Positions 7,118-14,148 of a stretch of 19,706 nucleotides of DNA are shown here, piece by piece. The stretch covers positions 1 to 19,706 of the forward strand of contig JALZUI010000074.1 of assembly GCA_023301545.1 (NCBI GenBank), read 5' to 3'. The position numbers and the translations under genes were made by a program. Below the pieces are notes generated by a model. It did no database searches. It saw only the letters and a list, made by a program, of their open reading frames with translations, and was not told where the DNA came from. Origin of the DNA: Akkermansiaceae bacterium. Its GTDB lineage: Bacteria; Verrucomicrobiota; Verrucomicrobiia; Verrucomicrobiales; Akkermansiaceae. Each line of letters begins with the position of its first letter. Position 1 is the stretch's first letter.

Positions 7118-9886
7118 CTACGAGCTCATTGCCTCTAGCGGAGGTGCGAACTGGGTAAGTGGGATGCCCACTACTGCGGCCTTATATTCCTCTAGCGTCG
7201 GGGTTCTTCCTAGGATGGCAGAAAGGACGACAACTGGAGTGGAGGAGAGTAAGGATTCGCCTTTCTTACGGTCGGTGTCTTCTACTACACGACCTTGAAA
7301 GAGACGGGTAGAAGTCGCCATGACGGTGTCTCCTTTCTCCGCTTTCTCTTGGTTCCCCATACAGAGGTTACAACCTGGACGCTCTAGGTACATCATATTT
7401 TCGTATTCGGTACGCGCAGCTCCTTTGGGGGCGTTATCGTCGAATTCGAAGCCTGAGTACTTTTGGAGCATTTCCCAGTCTCCTTCAGCCTTAAGTTCAT
7501 CAATAATGTTGTACGTCGGAGCGGTAACAACAAGGGGAGCGTGAAACTCGACCTTGCCCACTTGCTCTTCGACATTACGGAGCATTTTGGAGACGATTTT
7601 TAGATCGCCCTTGTGAACCATACAGGATCCTACGAAGCCAAGATCAACTTCCTTGGTTCCTCCGTAGTATGAGAGGCCACGAATGACATCGTGTGTGTAT
7701 CGCTTGGAAACATCGTCGTTATTGACATCAGGGTCGGCAATCATCGGCTCGTCAATGACATCGAGGTCAACGGTGAACTCTGCGCTGTAGTTAGCGTTCG
7801 CATCAGGAGTAAGGGCAGGCTTAGAGCCACTGCGCACTTCTTCAATTCGCGTGTTCGCTTTGTCAATGAGGCCTTGGAGAACTTGAGGTTTGTTGTCCAT
7901 TCCTTTGTCAATCATGACTTGGATACGACTCTTGGCAATCTCCAGTGATTCGATCAGCGTGTCGTCTTGTGAAATACAGATAGACGCTTTCGCTTTCATC
8001 TCCGCCGTCCAGTCTGTAAAGGTGAAGGCTTGGTCGGCAGGGAGGGTTCCGATGTGTACTTCAATGATGCGGCCTTGGAAGACGTTCTCACCAAATTCTT
8101 CGAGCATTTGAGATTGGGTCGAGTGGACCACGTCACGGAAGTCGATGTGTTCTTTGAGCGTCCCTTTGAAGGTGACCTTGACGGATTGAGGAATCGGCAT
8201 GGTGGCTTCGCCTGTAGCGAGCGCGAGCGCAACGGTCCCTGAGTCTGCACCAAAGGCAACCCCTTTAGACATACGAGTGTGAGAATCTCCTCCAATAATG
8301 ATGGCCCAGTCGTCGATCGTAAGGTCGTTGAGAACCTTATGAATTACATCGGTCATGGCGTGGTAGCCATTCCCAGGATCACGAGCGGTAATGAGACCAA
8401 AATCATTCATAAACTTCATGAGCTTAGGAATGTTTTCTTGCGCCTTTTTATCCCACACGGAAGCGGTGTGACAGCCTGATTGGTATCCGCCGTCAACGGT
8501 TGGTGAGATAACGGTAGCAGCCATGGCTTCTAGCTCTTGAGAGGTCATCAGCCCTGTGGTATCCTGAGATCCAACGATGTTGACCTTTACGCGTACATCG
8601 GAGCCCGCGTGGAGAGTTTTCCCAGGAGTTGTTCCTACCGCATTACGATTGAAAATTTTCTCTACAGCTGTAAGGCCTTGCCCGTCGACAGAGATTTCCT
8701 TAGAAGCGGCAAAGACTTGTGGAGCGTCAACGCCGAGAGTCGCAGCGGCAAAGCTTTGGAGCTTTTTACCAAAGACAATTGCGTAGGACCCTTGGGCTTT
8801 GATGAATTCGACTTTTTGCGGGGTGAGGGCCGCTGAAATATCAGTTAGCTCTTGCTCTCCGTTGTAGAGTTTTTTGGTCTTGGTGTTGATCGTGAGAACG
8901 GTGCCTGTGTCGACAGGGAAGACTTGTTCTAGTACTGCATCTCCGTTTTCATCTTCTACGGTGTTTCCATTAGCATCCTTTTTCTTAACCCAGTTATCAA
9001 GGTCAATTCCGATTCCGCCTGTTACACTAACAGTGGTCAGGAAGATCGGGGAGATGCCGTTTGTTCCAGCTACGATCGGGAAGATATTAACGAATGGAAT
9101 GTATTGGCTAGCTTGTTTACCTGTCCAGAGAGCAACATTGTTTACTCCAGACATACGGGAGGAACCAACTCCCATCGTTCCTTTTTCCGCGATGAGCATG
9201 ACGCTTTTCCCAGGGTGCTTGGCTTGGAGATCGCGGATCTCTTGCTGCGCTTCTGGGTTGATCAGGCATTGCCCGTGCAGCTCGCGGTCAGAACGGGAGT
9301 GAGCTTGGTTACCAGGGGAGAGAAGGTCGGTGGAAATGTCACCGATTCCAGCGATGTAGGTGACTACGCCGATTTCCTCAGGGACTTCTGGTAATTTGGT
9401 GAAAAACTCTGCTTGAGCGTAGCTTTCTAGGATGGTCTTGGCGATCTCGGAACCTCCTTTGAAGGCGTTTTCTAGGCGTTCCATGTCAGCTTCATAGAGG
9501 AATACTTGAGTCTTCAGTACGTCCGCGGCTGATTGTGCGGTGTCGGCATGACTCCCCAGAGCTAGGTCGAGAAGAACTTCAATCGATTGACCTCCTTTCA
9601 TGTGAGAGAGTTGCTCAAAGGCTGAATCCACTGAGATTTCCTCTACAACTGATTCGCCAAGAATGATTTCCTTTAGGAAGTTTGCCTTCACTACTGCGGC
9701 GCTGGTGGTTCCAGGTAGGGTGTTGTAGGTGAAGAAAATGAGGGAGTCCTTCTTGTACTCGCTAGAAGGGGCCTTGATCTGCGCTACGATTTCGGCAAGG
9801 AGAGCTCCGTTGTCGATTGGTTGAGGGTTCAATCCTTGGGATTGACGCTCCTTAATTTCTGCTAGGTAATCTGTGTATAAGCTCAT
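7118..9886 (-). CDS. acnB: Aconitate hydratase B (aconitase / 2-methylisocitrate dehydratase)
   Basis: Interconverts citrate and isocitrate in the TCA cycle; AcnB enzymes can also dehydrate 2-methylisocitrate. The domain order is that of AcnB, not AcnA: an N-terminal HEAT-like helical domain (1 to about 160), then the swivelling domain (ISTDLLSPG, VGSSRMSGVN), then the catalytic domains. Visible markers are VGSQDTTG, GGDSHTR at 532-538 (Asp534, His536), and the three iron-sulfur cysteines Cys755 (GSCM), Cys839 and Cys842 (PGCNLCMGNQ). At 922 residues it is longer than the E. coli enzyme (865). One insertion lies near residues 300-316 with an acidic Asn-Gly-rich loop, and the Cys755-Cys839 span is about 25 residues longer than in E. 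coli. The gene is alone between terminators. No Shine-Dalgarno is seen upstream of the ATG. Confidence 0.97.
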   Translation of the reverse strand: MSLYTDYLAEIKERQSQGLNPQPIDNGALLAEIVAQIKAPSSEYKKDSLIFFTYNTLPGTTSAAVVKANFLKEIILGESVVEEISVDSAFEQLSHMKGGQSIEVLLDLALGSHADTAQSAADVLKTQVFLYEADMERLENAFKGGSEIAKTILESYAQAEFFTKLPEVPEEIGVVTYIAGIGDISTDLLSPGNQAHSRSDRELHGQCLINPEAQQEIRDLQAKHPGKSVMLIAEKGTMGVGSSRMSGVNNVALWTGKQASQYIPFVNIFPIVAGTNGISPIFLTTVSVTGGIGIDLDNWVKKKDANGNTVEDENGDAVLEQVFPVDTGTVLTINTKTKKLYNGEQELTDISAALTPQKVEFIKAQGSYAIVFGKKLQSFAAATLGVDAPQVFAASKEISVDGQGLTAVEKIFNRNAVGTTPGKTLHAGSDVRVKVNIVGSQDTTGLMTSQELEAMAATVISPTVDGGYQSGCHTASVWDKKAQENIPKLMKFMNDFGLITARDPGNGYHAMTDVIHKVLNDLTIDDWAIIIGGDSHTRMSKGVAFGADSGTVALALATGEATMPIPQSVKVTFKGTLKEHIDFRDVVHSTQSQMLEEFGENVFQGRIIEVHIGTLPADQAFTFTDWTAEMKAKASICISQDDTLIESLEIAKSRIQVMIDKGMDNKPQVLQGLIDKANTRIEEVRSGSKPALTPDANANYSAEFTVDLDVIDEPMIADPDVNNDDVSKRYTHDVIRGLSYYGGTKEVDLGFVGSCMVHKGDLKIVSKMLRNVEEQVGKVEFHAPLVVTAPTYNIIDELKAEGDWEMLQKYSGFEFDDNAPKGAARTEYENMMYLERPGCNLCMGNQEKAEKGDTVMATSTRLFQGRVVEDTDRKKGESLLSSTPVVVLSAILGRTPTLEEYKAAVVGIPLTQFAPPLEAMSS

Positions 9887-9997
9887 ATGTGGACTAAAGT
9901 TTGGGCAAAACTCATTTCTCGTCCTGAGGGGGCGAGAGCAAGTTCTGTATGTTTTGTTATGTTTCCCTTTTGAGGAAATTTCGTACTCTTGGCAATC

Positions 9998-10033
9998 GTA
10001 AAAAACAAAGAGGCGTGGATTCCTCCACGCCTC
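9998..10033 (-). terminator. Intrinsic terminator of the sigma / anti-sigma operon
   Basis: On the minus strand a perfect 10-bp stem (GAGGCGTGGA / TCCACGCCTC, four-base loop) is followed by TTTGTTTTTT. It lies 43 bases after the stop of the putative anti-sigma gene and upstream of acnB, so it separates the two units. Confidence 0.9.
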
Positions 10034-10076
10034 TCGGTCAATATACTATTATAACAATGAAAAAATGGGTCAGTGC

Positions 10077-10811
10077 TTAATCAGCCTCTACCGGAACGTA
10101 GACTACTTTTTTAACTGGGCGCTCTACGAGGATTGTTTTTCCAGCGCTGTTCTTGAGAGTGTATTTCTCAATTTCGATAACTTCCATAGCGCGGTATTGG
10201 TTGCGGTCATGGGAGGTGATGACTCCTTGGTTTTGAGCTTGGAACAGGGTTGATTCAACGCTGACGTTTTGTAAGCGGTCACTATCCAGAGCGGTGTTTT
10301 GAGGGGAATGCGCTACAGGGCTGTTTTGATTAGCCGGTTGGGTCAGAGTGAGTCCACTGAAAATCCCGATACAAGCCACTGCCGCGGCTGTACTATACCA
10401 TTTCCAGTTCGAGCCGCGCTTCTGAGGAGTAGAGGTAGGGAAGGGGATGACATTTGGGCTGGTGTCGGACGATTCTTCAATATTCTCCAGTTTGTGTGCG
10501 AGGTTATCGAGGAAATCGTTCGAAAGCGCAGCGGGCGCGGTGTTGAGAAGGTCCGCTTCGGCAGGAATGAGATCGAGTTGGTCAAGGAAGCTTTTTTCTA
10601 GGCTCCTAGGAGAGAGAGATAAGAGCTCGCTTTCGATTTTTAATTCCTCGTAGGAATTGAGCTGTTCTTCTTCCAAGGCGGTAGGACGGCTTTGGGATAA
10701 GCTAAAGCCAAAGAGCTCTACGTCGAGTCGATCAAGGGTATCTGCAGAAATCTGTCGAGGAGTCAGCGCTTGGAGCTCGTTTTCCATTTCTTGTAAATCG
10801 GATTCGTTCAT
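10077..10811 (-). CDS. Putative membrane anti-sigma factor with three N-terminal repeats
   Basis: I do not recognise a named family. The 244 residues show three short repeats with identical spacing: ELQALTPRQISADTLDRLD (12-30), ELLSLSPRSLEKSFLDQLD (62-80) and DLLNTAPAALSNDFLDNL (87-104). Each is predicted to be two short helices around a Pro. A Pro/Ser-rich segment with a Lys/Arg cluster (130-137) precedes one membrane helix (about 138-157). The C-terminal 85 residues would be extracytoplasmic and end in a Val/Lys-rich beta-like stretch. The gene lies 17 bases after an ECF sigma factor, the classic place for an anti-sigma factor, and the topology (sigma-binding N-terminus inside, sensor outside) fits. 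No HxxxCxxC zinc anti-sigma motif is present; the single Cys (147) is in the membrane helix. The role is inferred from context. Confidence 0.7.
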   Translation of the reverse strand: MNESDLQEMENELQALTPRQISADTLDRLDVELFGFSLSQSRPTALEEEQLNSYEELKIESELLSLSPRSLEKSFLDQLDLIPAEADLLNTAPAALSNDFLDNLAHKLENIEESSDTSPNVIPFPTSTPQKRGSNWKWYSTAAAVACIGIFSGLTLTQPANQNSPVAHSPQNTALDSDRLQNVSVESTLFQAQNQGVITSHDRNQYRAMEVIEIEKYTLKNSAGKTILVERPVKKVVYVPVEAD

Positions 10812-10828
10812 TATGGGGTGATTATGAC

Positions 10829-11395
10829 TTAGAGCTCGCCGATGGAGCGCTGGGTTGAGAGTTTTTTACGAAGGGCTTCAAGCCCGTATCGATAGCGTGA
10901 GGCTGCCGTGTTAATAGAGATGTCGAGGGCCTCACCAATGTCAGCAAAGGTTTGGTCTCCCCAGATTTTCATGACGACCACTTCGGAAAACTTGTCAGGA
11001 AGCTCTTGTATGGCCTCTTGCAGGATGCCTGCGCGCTCAGTCATGTCGGCAGAGCTTTCAAACCATGGATCACGGTTTGCGGAGTTTAGCGCTTTGGCGT
11101 CATCTACTACTGTTTGCTCGCGGCGGTCGCGGCGGTCTACTTTGCGTCCTAGGTCAATTGCTTCGCGACGGATTTGGGTGTAAAGGTATGGGAGCCAGGC
11201 CTTTTGACCGCCAGTGAATTCACCAGAGGAGGTTTTCTTGGCAAGCTTGACGAGCGCATTTTGAAAAATGTCTTCAGCATCTTGTTCACTACGCGATTGC
11301 TGGCGAGCGAAGAGAAGGAGCTTAGATCCATGTTCTTCTAACCAAGCTCTCCAAGTGAGGGGGTCGGTGTCGGGGGTTAGTGATGCGGCGGTCAT
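10829..11395 (-). CDS. ECF-type RNA polymerase sigma factor (sigma-70 family)
   Basis: The 188 residues contain region 2 (about 20-88), with the core-binding DAEDIFQNALVKLAKK block at 39-54 and an arginine-rich end (RREAIDLGRKVDRRDRR). Region 4 (about 125-178) has the LPDKFSEVVVMKIWGDQTFADIGEALDIS helix-turn-helix and the INTAASRYRYGLEALRKKL recognition helix. Regions 1 and 3 are absent, as in ECF (group IV) sigma factors. It would direct RNA polymerase to a small stress or envelope regulon. It is cotranscribed with the membrane partner 17 bases downstream. The promoter region contains a TTGTAAG direct repeat. The ATG start has no Shine-Dalgarno. The divergent TIM-barrel gene is a candidate target, but no promoter match supports that yet. 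Confidence 0.93.
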   Translation of the reverse strand: MTAASLTPDTDPLTWRAWLEEHGSKLLLFARQQSRSEQDAEDIFQNALVKLAKKTSSGEFTGGQKAWLPYLYTQIRREAIDLGRKVDRRDRREQTVVDDAKALNSANRDPWFESSADMTERAGILQEAIQELPDKFSEVVVMKIWGDQTFADIGEALDISINTAASRYRYGLEALRKKLSTQRSIGEL

Positions 11396-11406
11396 AATAG
11401 TATTAG

Positions 11407-11435
11407 CTTACAAATTACTAAGCGCAGCCTTACAA
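11407..11435 (-). promoter_or_regulatory. TTGTAAG direct repeat upstream of the sigma-factor gene
   Basis: On the minus strand TTGTAAG occurs twice, at 11435-11429 and 11413-11407, exactly 22 bases (about two helical turns) apart, ending 12 bases before the ATG. It could be a promoter element or an operator for autoregulation. Such a short repeat could also arise by chance in this AT-rich gap. Confidence 0.3.
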
Positions 11436-11505
11436 GCTCTTCGTGTATTTTTTTGTAATTAAATTTGACTATTAAAAGTGGTGCTGAATACCTAGTAAAA
11501 GAAAG

Positions 11506-11534
11506 TTGCCAATTATTGTTTTGGTTTCTAAATT
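11506..11534 (+). promoter_or_regulatory. Promoter of the TIM-barrel gene, with almost no leader
   Basis: TTGCCA (11506-11511) and TAAATT (11529-11534) are separated by 17 bases, with 5/6 and 4/6 matches to the vegetative consensus. The start site would fall near 11541, only about three bases before the ATG at 11544. Confidence 0.5.
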
Positions 11535-11543
11535 AATGCCGTT

Positions 11544-12554
11544 ATGTCCCGCTCGATTGAAAATAAGACCGATGTGAAAGTTGGAATCCTTCCAACGCAC
11601 GCGAAGTTTGTAGGAGCTCTTGTCCCTGAAGAAAATGGATCATTGCCTCGCAATGAGGCGGGCGTGATTATCGCTCTGGCGGAAACGCAAAGTCAGGTCG
11701 AGCTTTCGCCCGTTAAGGTTGATCTGACTCAGATTTCTTGTTTTCCTGGGACGAACGCGGAAGACATAAAGGAGCTTTTCGAAGGAATCAAAGACTTAGG
11801 GCTAGAGCTGCAAACCATAATGATGGTCGGTGGCGAAAACCCATGGGATCCTGCTAATGAAGAGGGGACAGTGGCTCAGTTGGTCGAAGGGTTAAAGGTC
11901 GCCAAACAATATGGAGTCGTGACGGTTGCTTCTACTTCTTTTGAGGAGTGGATGTCTGGTCGCCCTACATTAGAAGGCGCTGCGTATGAAGCTGCTGTTA
12001 AGCAGTTAGCCAAGGTGCACCACCGCGCTTATCAAGAAGCGGGTGTTGCTGGTTCTTCGATCACGTGTTGGAATCTCGAATTTCTCCGTACTGGGGAGTT
12101 CACCACCTTCACAAGTATAGCCAAGGCCGCTCCTGTGATTACTGCTACTAACGCATTAATGGCGGAGCCTGTTATGAAGCTGATGGTTGACGCCGCCCAC
12201 TGTGGAGACTCTGGTCTCAGCATGGCTGAGAACGAGACTCTTATCGCAGATTTAGCGAGCCGTAACGAACTTGGAATTTTCCACGCCTCCGCAAAAACGA
12301 CACGTGGCTGCCTCTCCACTGATGATGGATGGATTCCCACCCTAATGACCGCTGCCGCTAAAACAGGCCAGCTCGATACAGTGTGCGTAGAGGTCTTCCA
12401 CCATGAAGACGGGGCCCTGCAAGGGTTGCGTGACCTAGACCCAGGACACGGAGTTGATACAACCGATGGCAGGAGCTACACACAAGTGACGATCGACGGT
12501 GTAATCGACGTAACTCGCCGCCTCAACAACCTCAAAGCCCGGGGAGTGCTGTAA
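11544..12554 (+). CDS. Xylose-isomerase-like TIM-barrel protein (sugar phosphate isomerase/epimerase type)
   Basis: The 336 residues fit the AP-endonuclease-2 / xylose-isomerase-like barrel superfamily. Strand-end acidic and histidine residues that could bind a divalent metal are seen in order: Glu179 (CWNLEFLRTGE), Asp216 and His219 (LMVDAAHCGDSG), His247 (GIFHASAKTTRG) and Glu283 (VCVEVFHHEDG). This is the pattern of sugar isomerases and epimerases such as those acting on inositol, tagatose or hydroxypyruvate. MMVGGENPWDP near 93-103 is another conserved-looking strand-loop. There is no signal peptide, so it should be cytoplasmic. The substrate cannot be read from sequence, and no pathway neighbour helps: it stands alone, divergent from the sigma-factor operon. 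No clear terminator follows. Confidence 0.75.
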   Translation: MSRSIENKTDVKVGILPTHAKFVGALVPEENGSLPRNEAGVIIALAETQSQVELSPVKVDLTQISCFPGTNAEDIKELFEGIKDLGLELQTIMMVGGENPWDPANEEGTVAQLVEGLKVAKQYGVVTVASTSFEEWMSGRPTLEGAAYEAAVKQLAKVHHRAYQEAGVAGSSITCWNLEFLRTGEFTTFTSIAKAAPVITATNALMAEPVMKLMVDAAHCGDSGLSMAENETLIADLASRNELGIFHASAKTTRGCLSTDDGWIPTLMTAAAKTGQLDTVCVEVFHHEDGALQGLRDLDPGHGVDTTDGRSYTQVTIDGVIDVTRRLNNLKARGVL

Positions 12555-12718
12555 CCGACCGTAGCTAGCTGCTTAGTCTGTCACATCTCAAATCCCCTCT
12601 CCTCAGTTCGCCTAAAACCAGTGTCCATCTACGTAATCTGCGGGGAGCAAAAAGTAATAGCCGCGTCTGTGACTAAGGAACTTACTTGAGTTTAGCTAAC
12701 TTTGAATTTGTGACGGAT
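12555..12718. other. Intergenic gap without a recognisable gene
   Basis: This 164-base gap separates the convergent TIM-barrel and SdpI-like genes. It holds a pair of distant inverted heptamers (CTTAGTC at 12572 and GACTAAG at 12671) but no convincing terminator hairpin with a T-run and no coding signal. G+C content falls toward the right end, into the AT-rich gene. Confidence 0.5.
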
Positions 12719-13276
12719 TTATTTCAGCTTGATATAGCTAAATAACGCAAATGCGATTAAACATATTACCGTAGTAATAGCGTACAGAGTCTTATTTTGT
12801 TTTGCCCATTCTGCCGCGTCAGTAAGAGTTGTGGAGGTCCTGAATCCAATATAAATGTTTTGTTTGATGTTTACCATGACAGGAGAAAAACTCCAAAAAC
12901 ATATGGATATAATAATCACTAAGTTGAGGAGGTTTAGATCTAAGTGATGAGCTTTATATTGTAGTATATGATACAAGGAAAAGGTAATGAATGCGATTGC
13001 AAAGAAAATCAATAGCAGAGGTTTCGCATTATATTTAACAGATTTACTACCAATTCTTTTTAAATTAGAGGCGTGCGCTTTATACGCTAGAACTAGAGTA
13101 AACACTGTTGCCGCATGTGCTGTTGCTAGAACTACAGCTAAAGTCCAAGGTGATCCTGTATTAGTTACATTCCAATTCTCATCCCAATGTAGAGGGACTT
13201 GTTTTTCGTGAGAAAATAAAGGGACGAATACGAACGAAATGATCTGTAGTAATATTGTATAGTTAACATTCTTCAT
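12719..13276 (-). CDS. SdpI-family integral membrane protein
   Basis: The 185-residue protein has about five predicted membrane helices (5-22, 44-66, 85-107, 114-136, 163-182). Two blocks suggest the SdpI/YfhL family. QVPLHWDENWNVTNTGS (26-42) resembles the DUF1648 'iP.Hw...G..d..gs' segment. YIGFRTSTTLTDAAEWAKQNK (142-162) resembles 'iGiRTpwTl.....W.ktH'. SdpI protects Bacillus subtilis from the SDP peptide toxin and relays a signal to the SdpR repressor; other members have unknown roles. Here it follows pstB by 59 bases on the same strand with no terminator between them, so it may be read from the pst operon. Its base composition is strikingly AT-rich (roughly 30-40% G+C, against 50-58% in the pst genes), suggesting later acquisition. 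A weak AGAGAAG precedes the ATG. Confidence 0.72.
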   Translation of the reverse strand: MKNVNYTILLQIISFVFVPLFSHEKQVPLHWDENWNVTNTGSPWTLAVVLATAHAATVFTLVLAYKAHASNLKRIGSKSVKYNAKPLLLIFFAIAFITFSLYHILQYKAHHLDLNLLNLVIIISICFWSFSPVMVNIKQNIYIGFRTSTTLTDAAEWAKQNKTLYAITTVICLIAFALFSYIKLK

Positions 13277-13335
13277 GACTTCTCTATACGCCCCTCTGTA
13301 ATCGCTTCAGTGAAGAGTCAATGAGCGACTAAGCA

Positions 13336-14148
13336 TTACCCAAAGCGGCCGGAGACGTAGTCTTCGGTTCTTTTGTGTTGGGGCTTGGTGAAGATGTCGC
13401 TGGTGTTGCCGAATTCAATGAGCTCGCCGATATAGAAGAAGGCTGTTTGGTGAGACACCCTAGAGGCTTGCTGCATACTGTGCGTTACAATAACAATGGA
13501 GTAGTCTACGGAGAGCTTGGTGATGAGCTCTTCTACGTGTGCAGTGGCGATGGGGTCAAGGGCTGAACAGGGCTCATCCATGAGGATGATTTTTGGGGCC
13601 ACGGCGATGGTACGGGCGATACACAGGCGTTGCTGTTGACCACCCGAGAGGCCGAGGGCTGAGTCCTTGAGACGGTCTTTGACTTCATCCCAGAGGGCGG
13701 AGTCACGCAGGGATTTTTCTACGATGCCATCAAGCGTGGAGCGGTCCTTGATTCCTTGAATACGAGGGCCGTAGGCGACATTGTCGTAGATGCTTTTCGG
13801 AAAGGGGTTGTACTTTTGGAAAACCATTCCGACATTCTTACGGAGCTCAATAGGATCAACATCTTTGGCGTTGATGTTCTTGCCCATAATGCGAACCTCG
13901 CCATTAGTTACGCATGAGGTCTCTACGAGGTCGTTCATGCGGTTAAGACAGCGGAGGAGGGTTGATTTACCACAACCTGAGGGGCCGATAAAGGCAGTCA
14001 CGTTGTTCTCTAAGCAATCGAGAGAAATATTCTGAAGAGTATTTTTTTTGCCCATATTGTAGGAGAAAGAGAGGTCGTCGATCTCGATAATGGGTTTGCG
14101 TTCTGGAGTGTCCATAGGTGTGAAGTGAGAGAGGGTTGTGGTTACCAT
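13336..14148 (-). CDS. pstB: Phosphate ABC transporter ATP-binding protein PstB
   Basis: ATPase that powers high-affinity phosphate import; two copies sit under the PstC-PstA channel. All ABC motifs are intact in 270 residues: Walker A GPSGCGKST (55-63), Q-loop Gln111 in FQKYNPFP, signature LSGGQQQR (167-174), Walker B IILMDEP with Asp191 and Glu192, and H-loop His223 in VTHS. VFQKYNPFPKSIYDNVAYGPR and DEPCSALDPIAT are typical of PstB rather than of other importers. The chosen ATG overlaps the last seven bases of pstA (ATGGTAA), consistent with translational coupling, and GGAAG lies eight bases upstream. An internal Met12 (14115) is a possible alternative start, since homologues often begin near there. 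No phoU follows. Confidence 0.97.
   Translation of the reverse strand: MVTTTLSHFTPMDTPERKPIIEIDDLSFSYNMGKKNTLQNISLDCLENNVTAFIGPSGCGKSTLLRCLNRMNDLVETSCVTNGEVRIMGKNINAKDVDPIELRKNVGMVFQKYNPFPKSIYDNVAYGPRIQGIKDRSTLDGIVEKSLRDSALWDEVKDRLKDSALGLSGGQQQRLCIARTIAVAPKIILMDEPCSALDPIATAHVEELITKLSVDYSIVIVTHSMQQASRVSHQTAFFYIGELIEFGNTSDIFTKPQHKRTEDYVSGRFG

Noticed and set aside
12572..12677. Inverted heptamers CTTAGTC / GACTAAG as a terminator or element end
   Set aside because: The arms are about 90 bases apart with no T-run, no target duplication and no transposase; likely chance.
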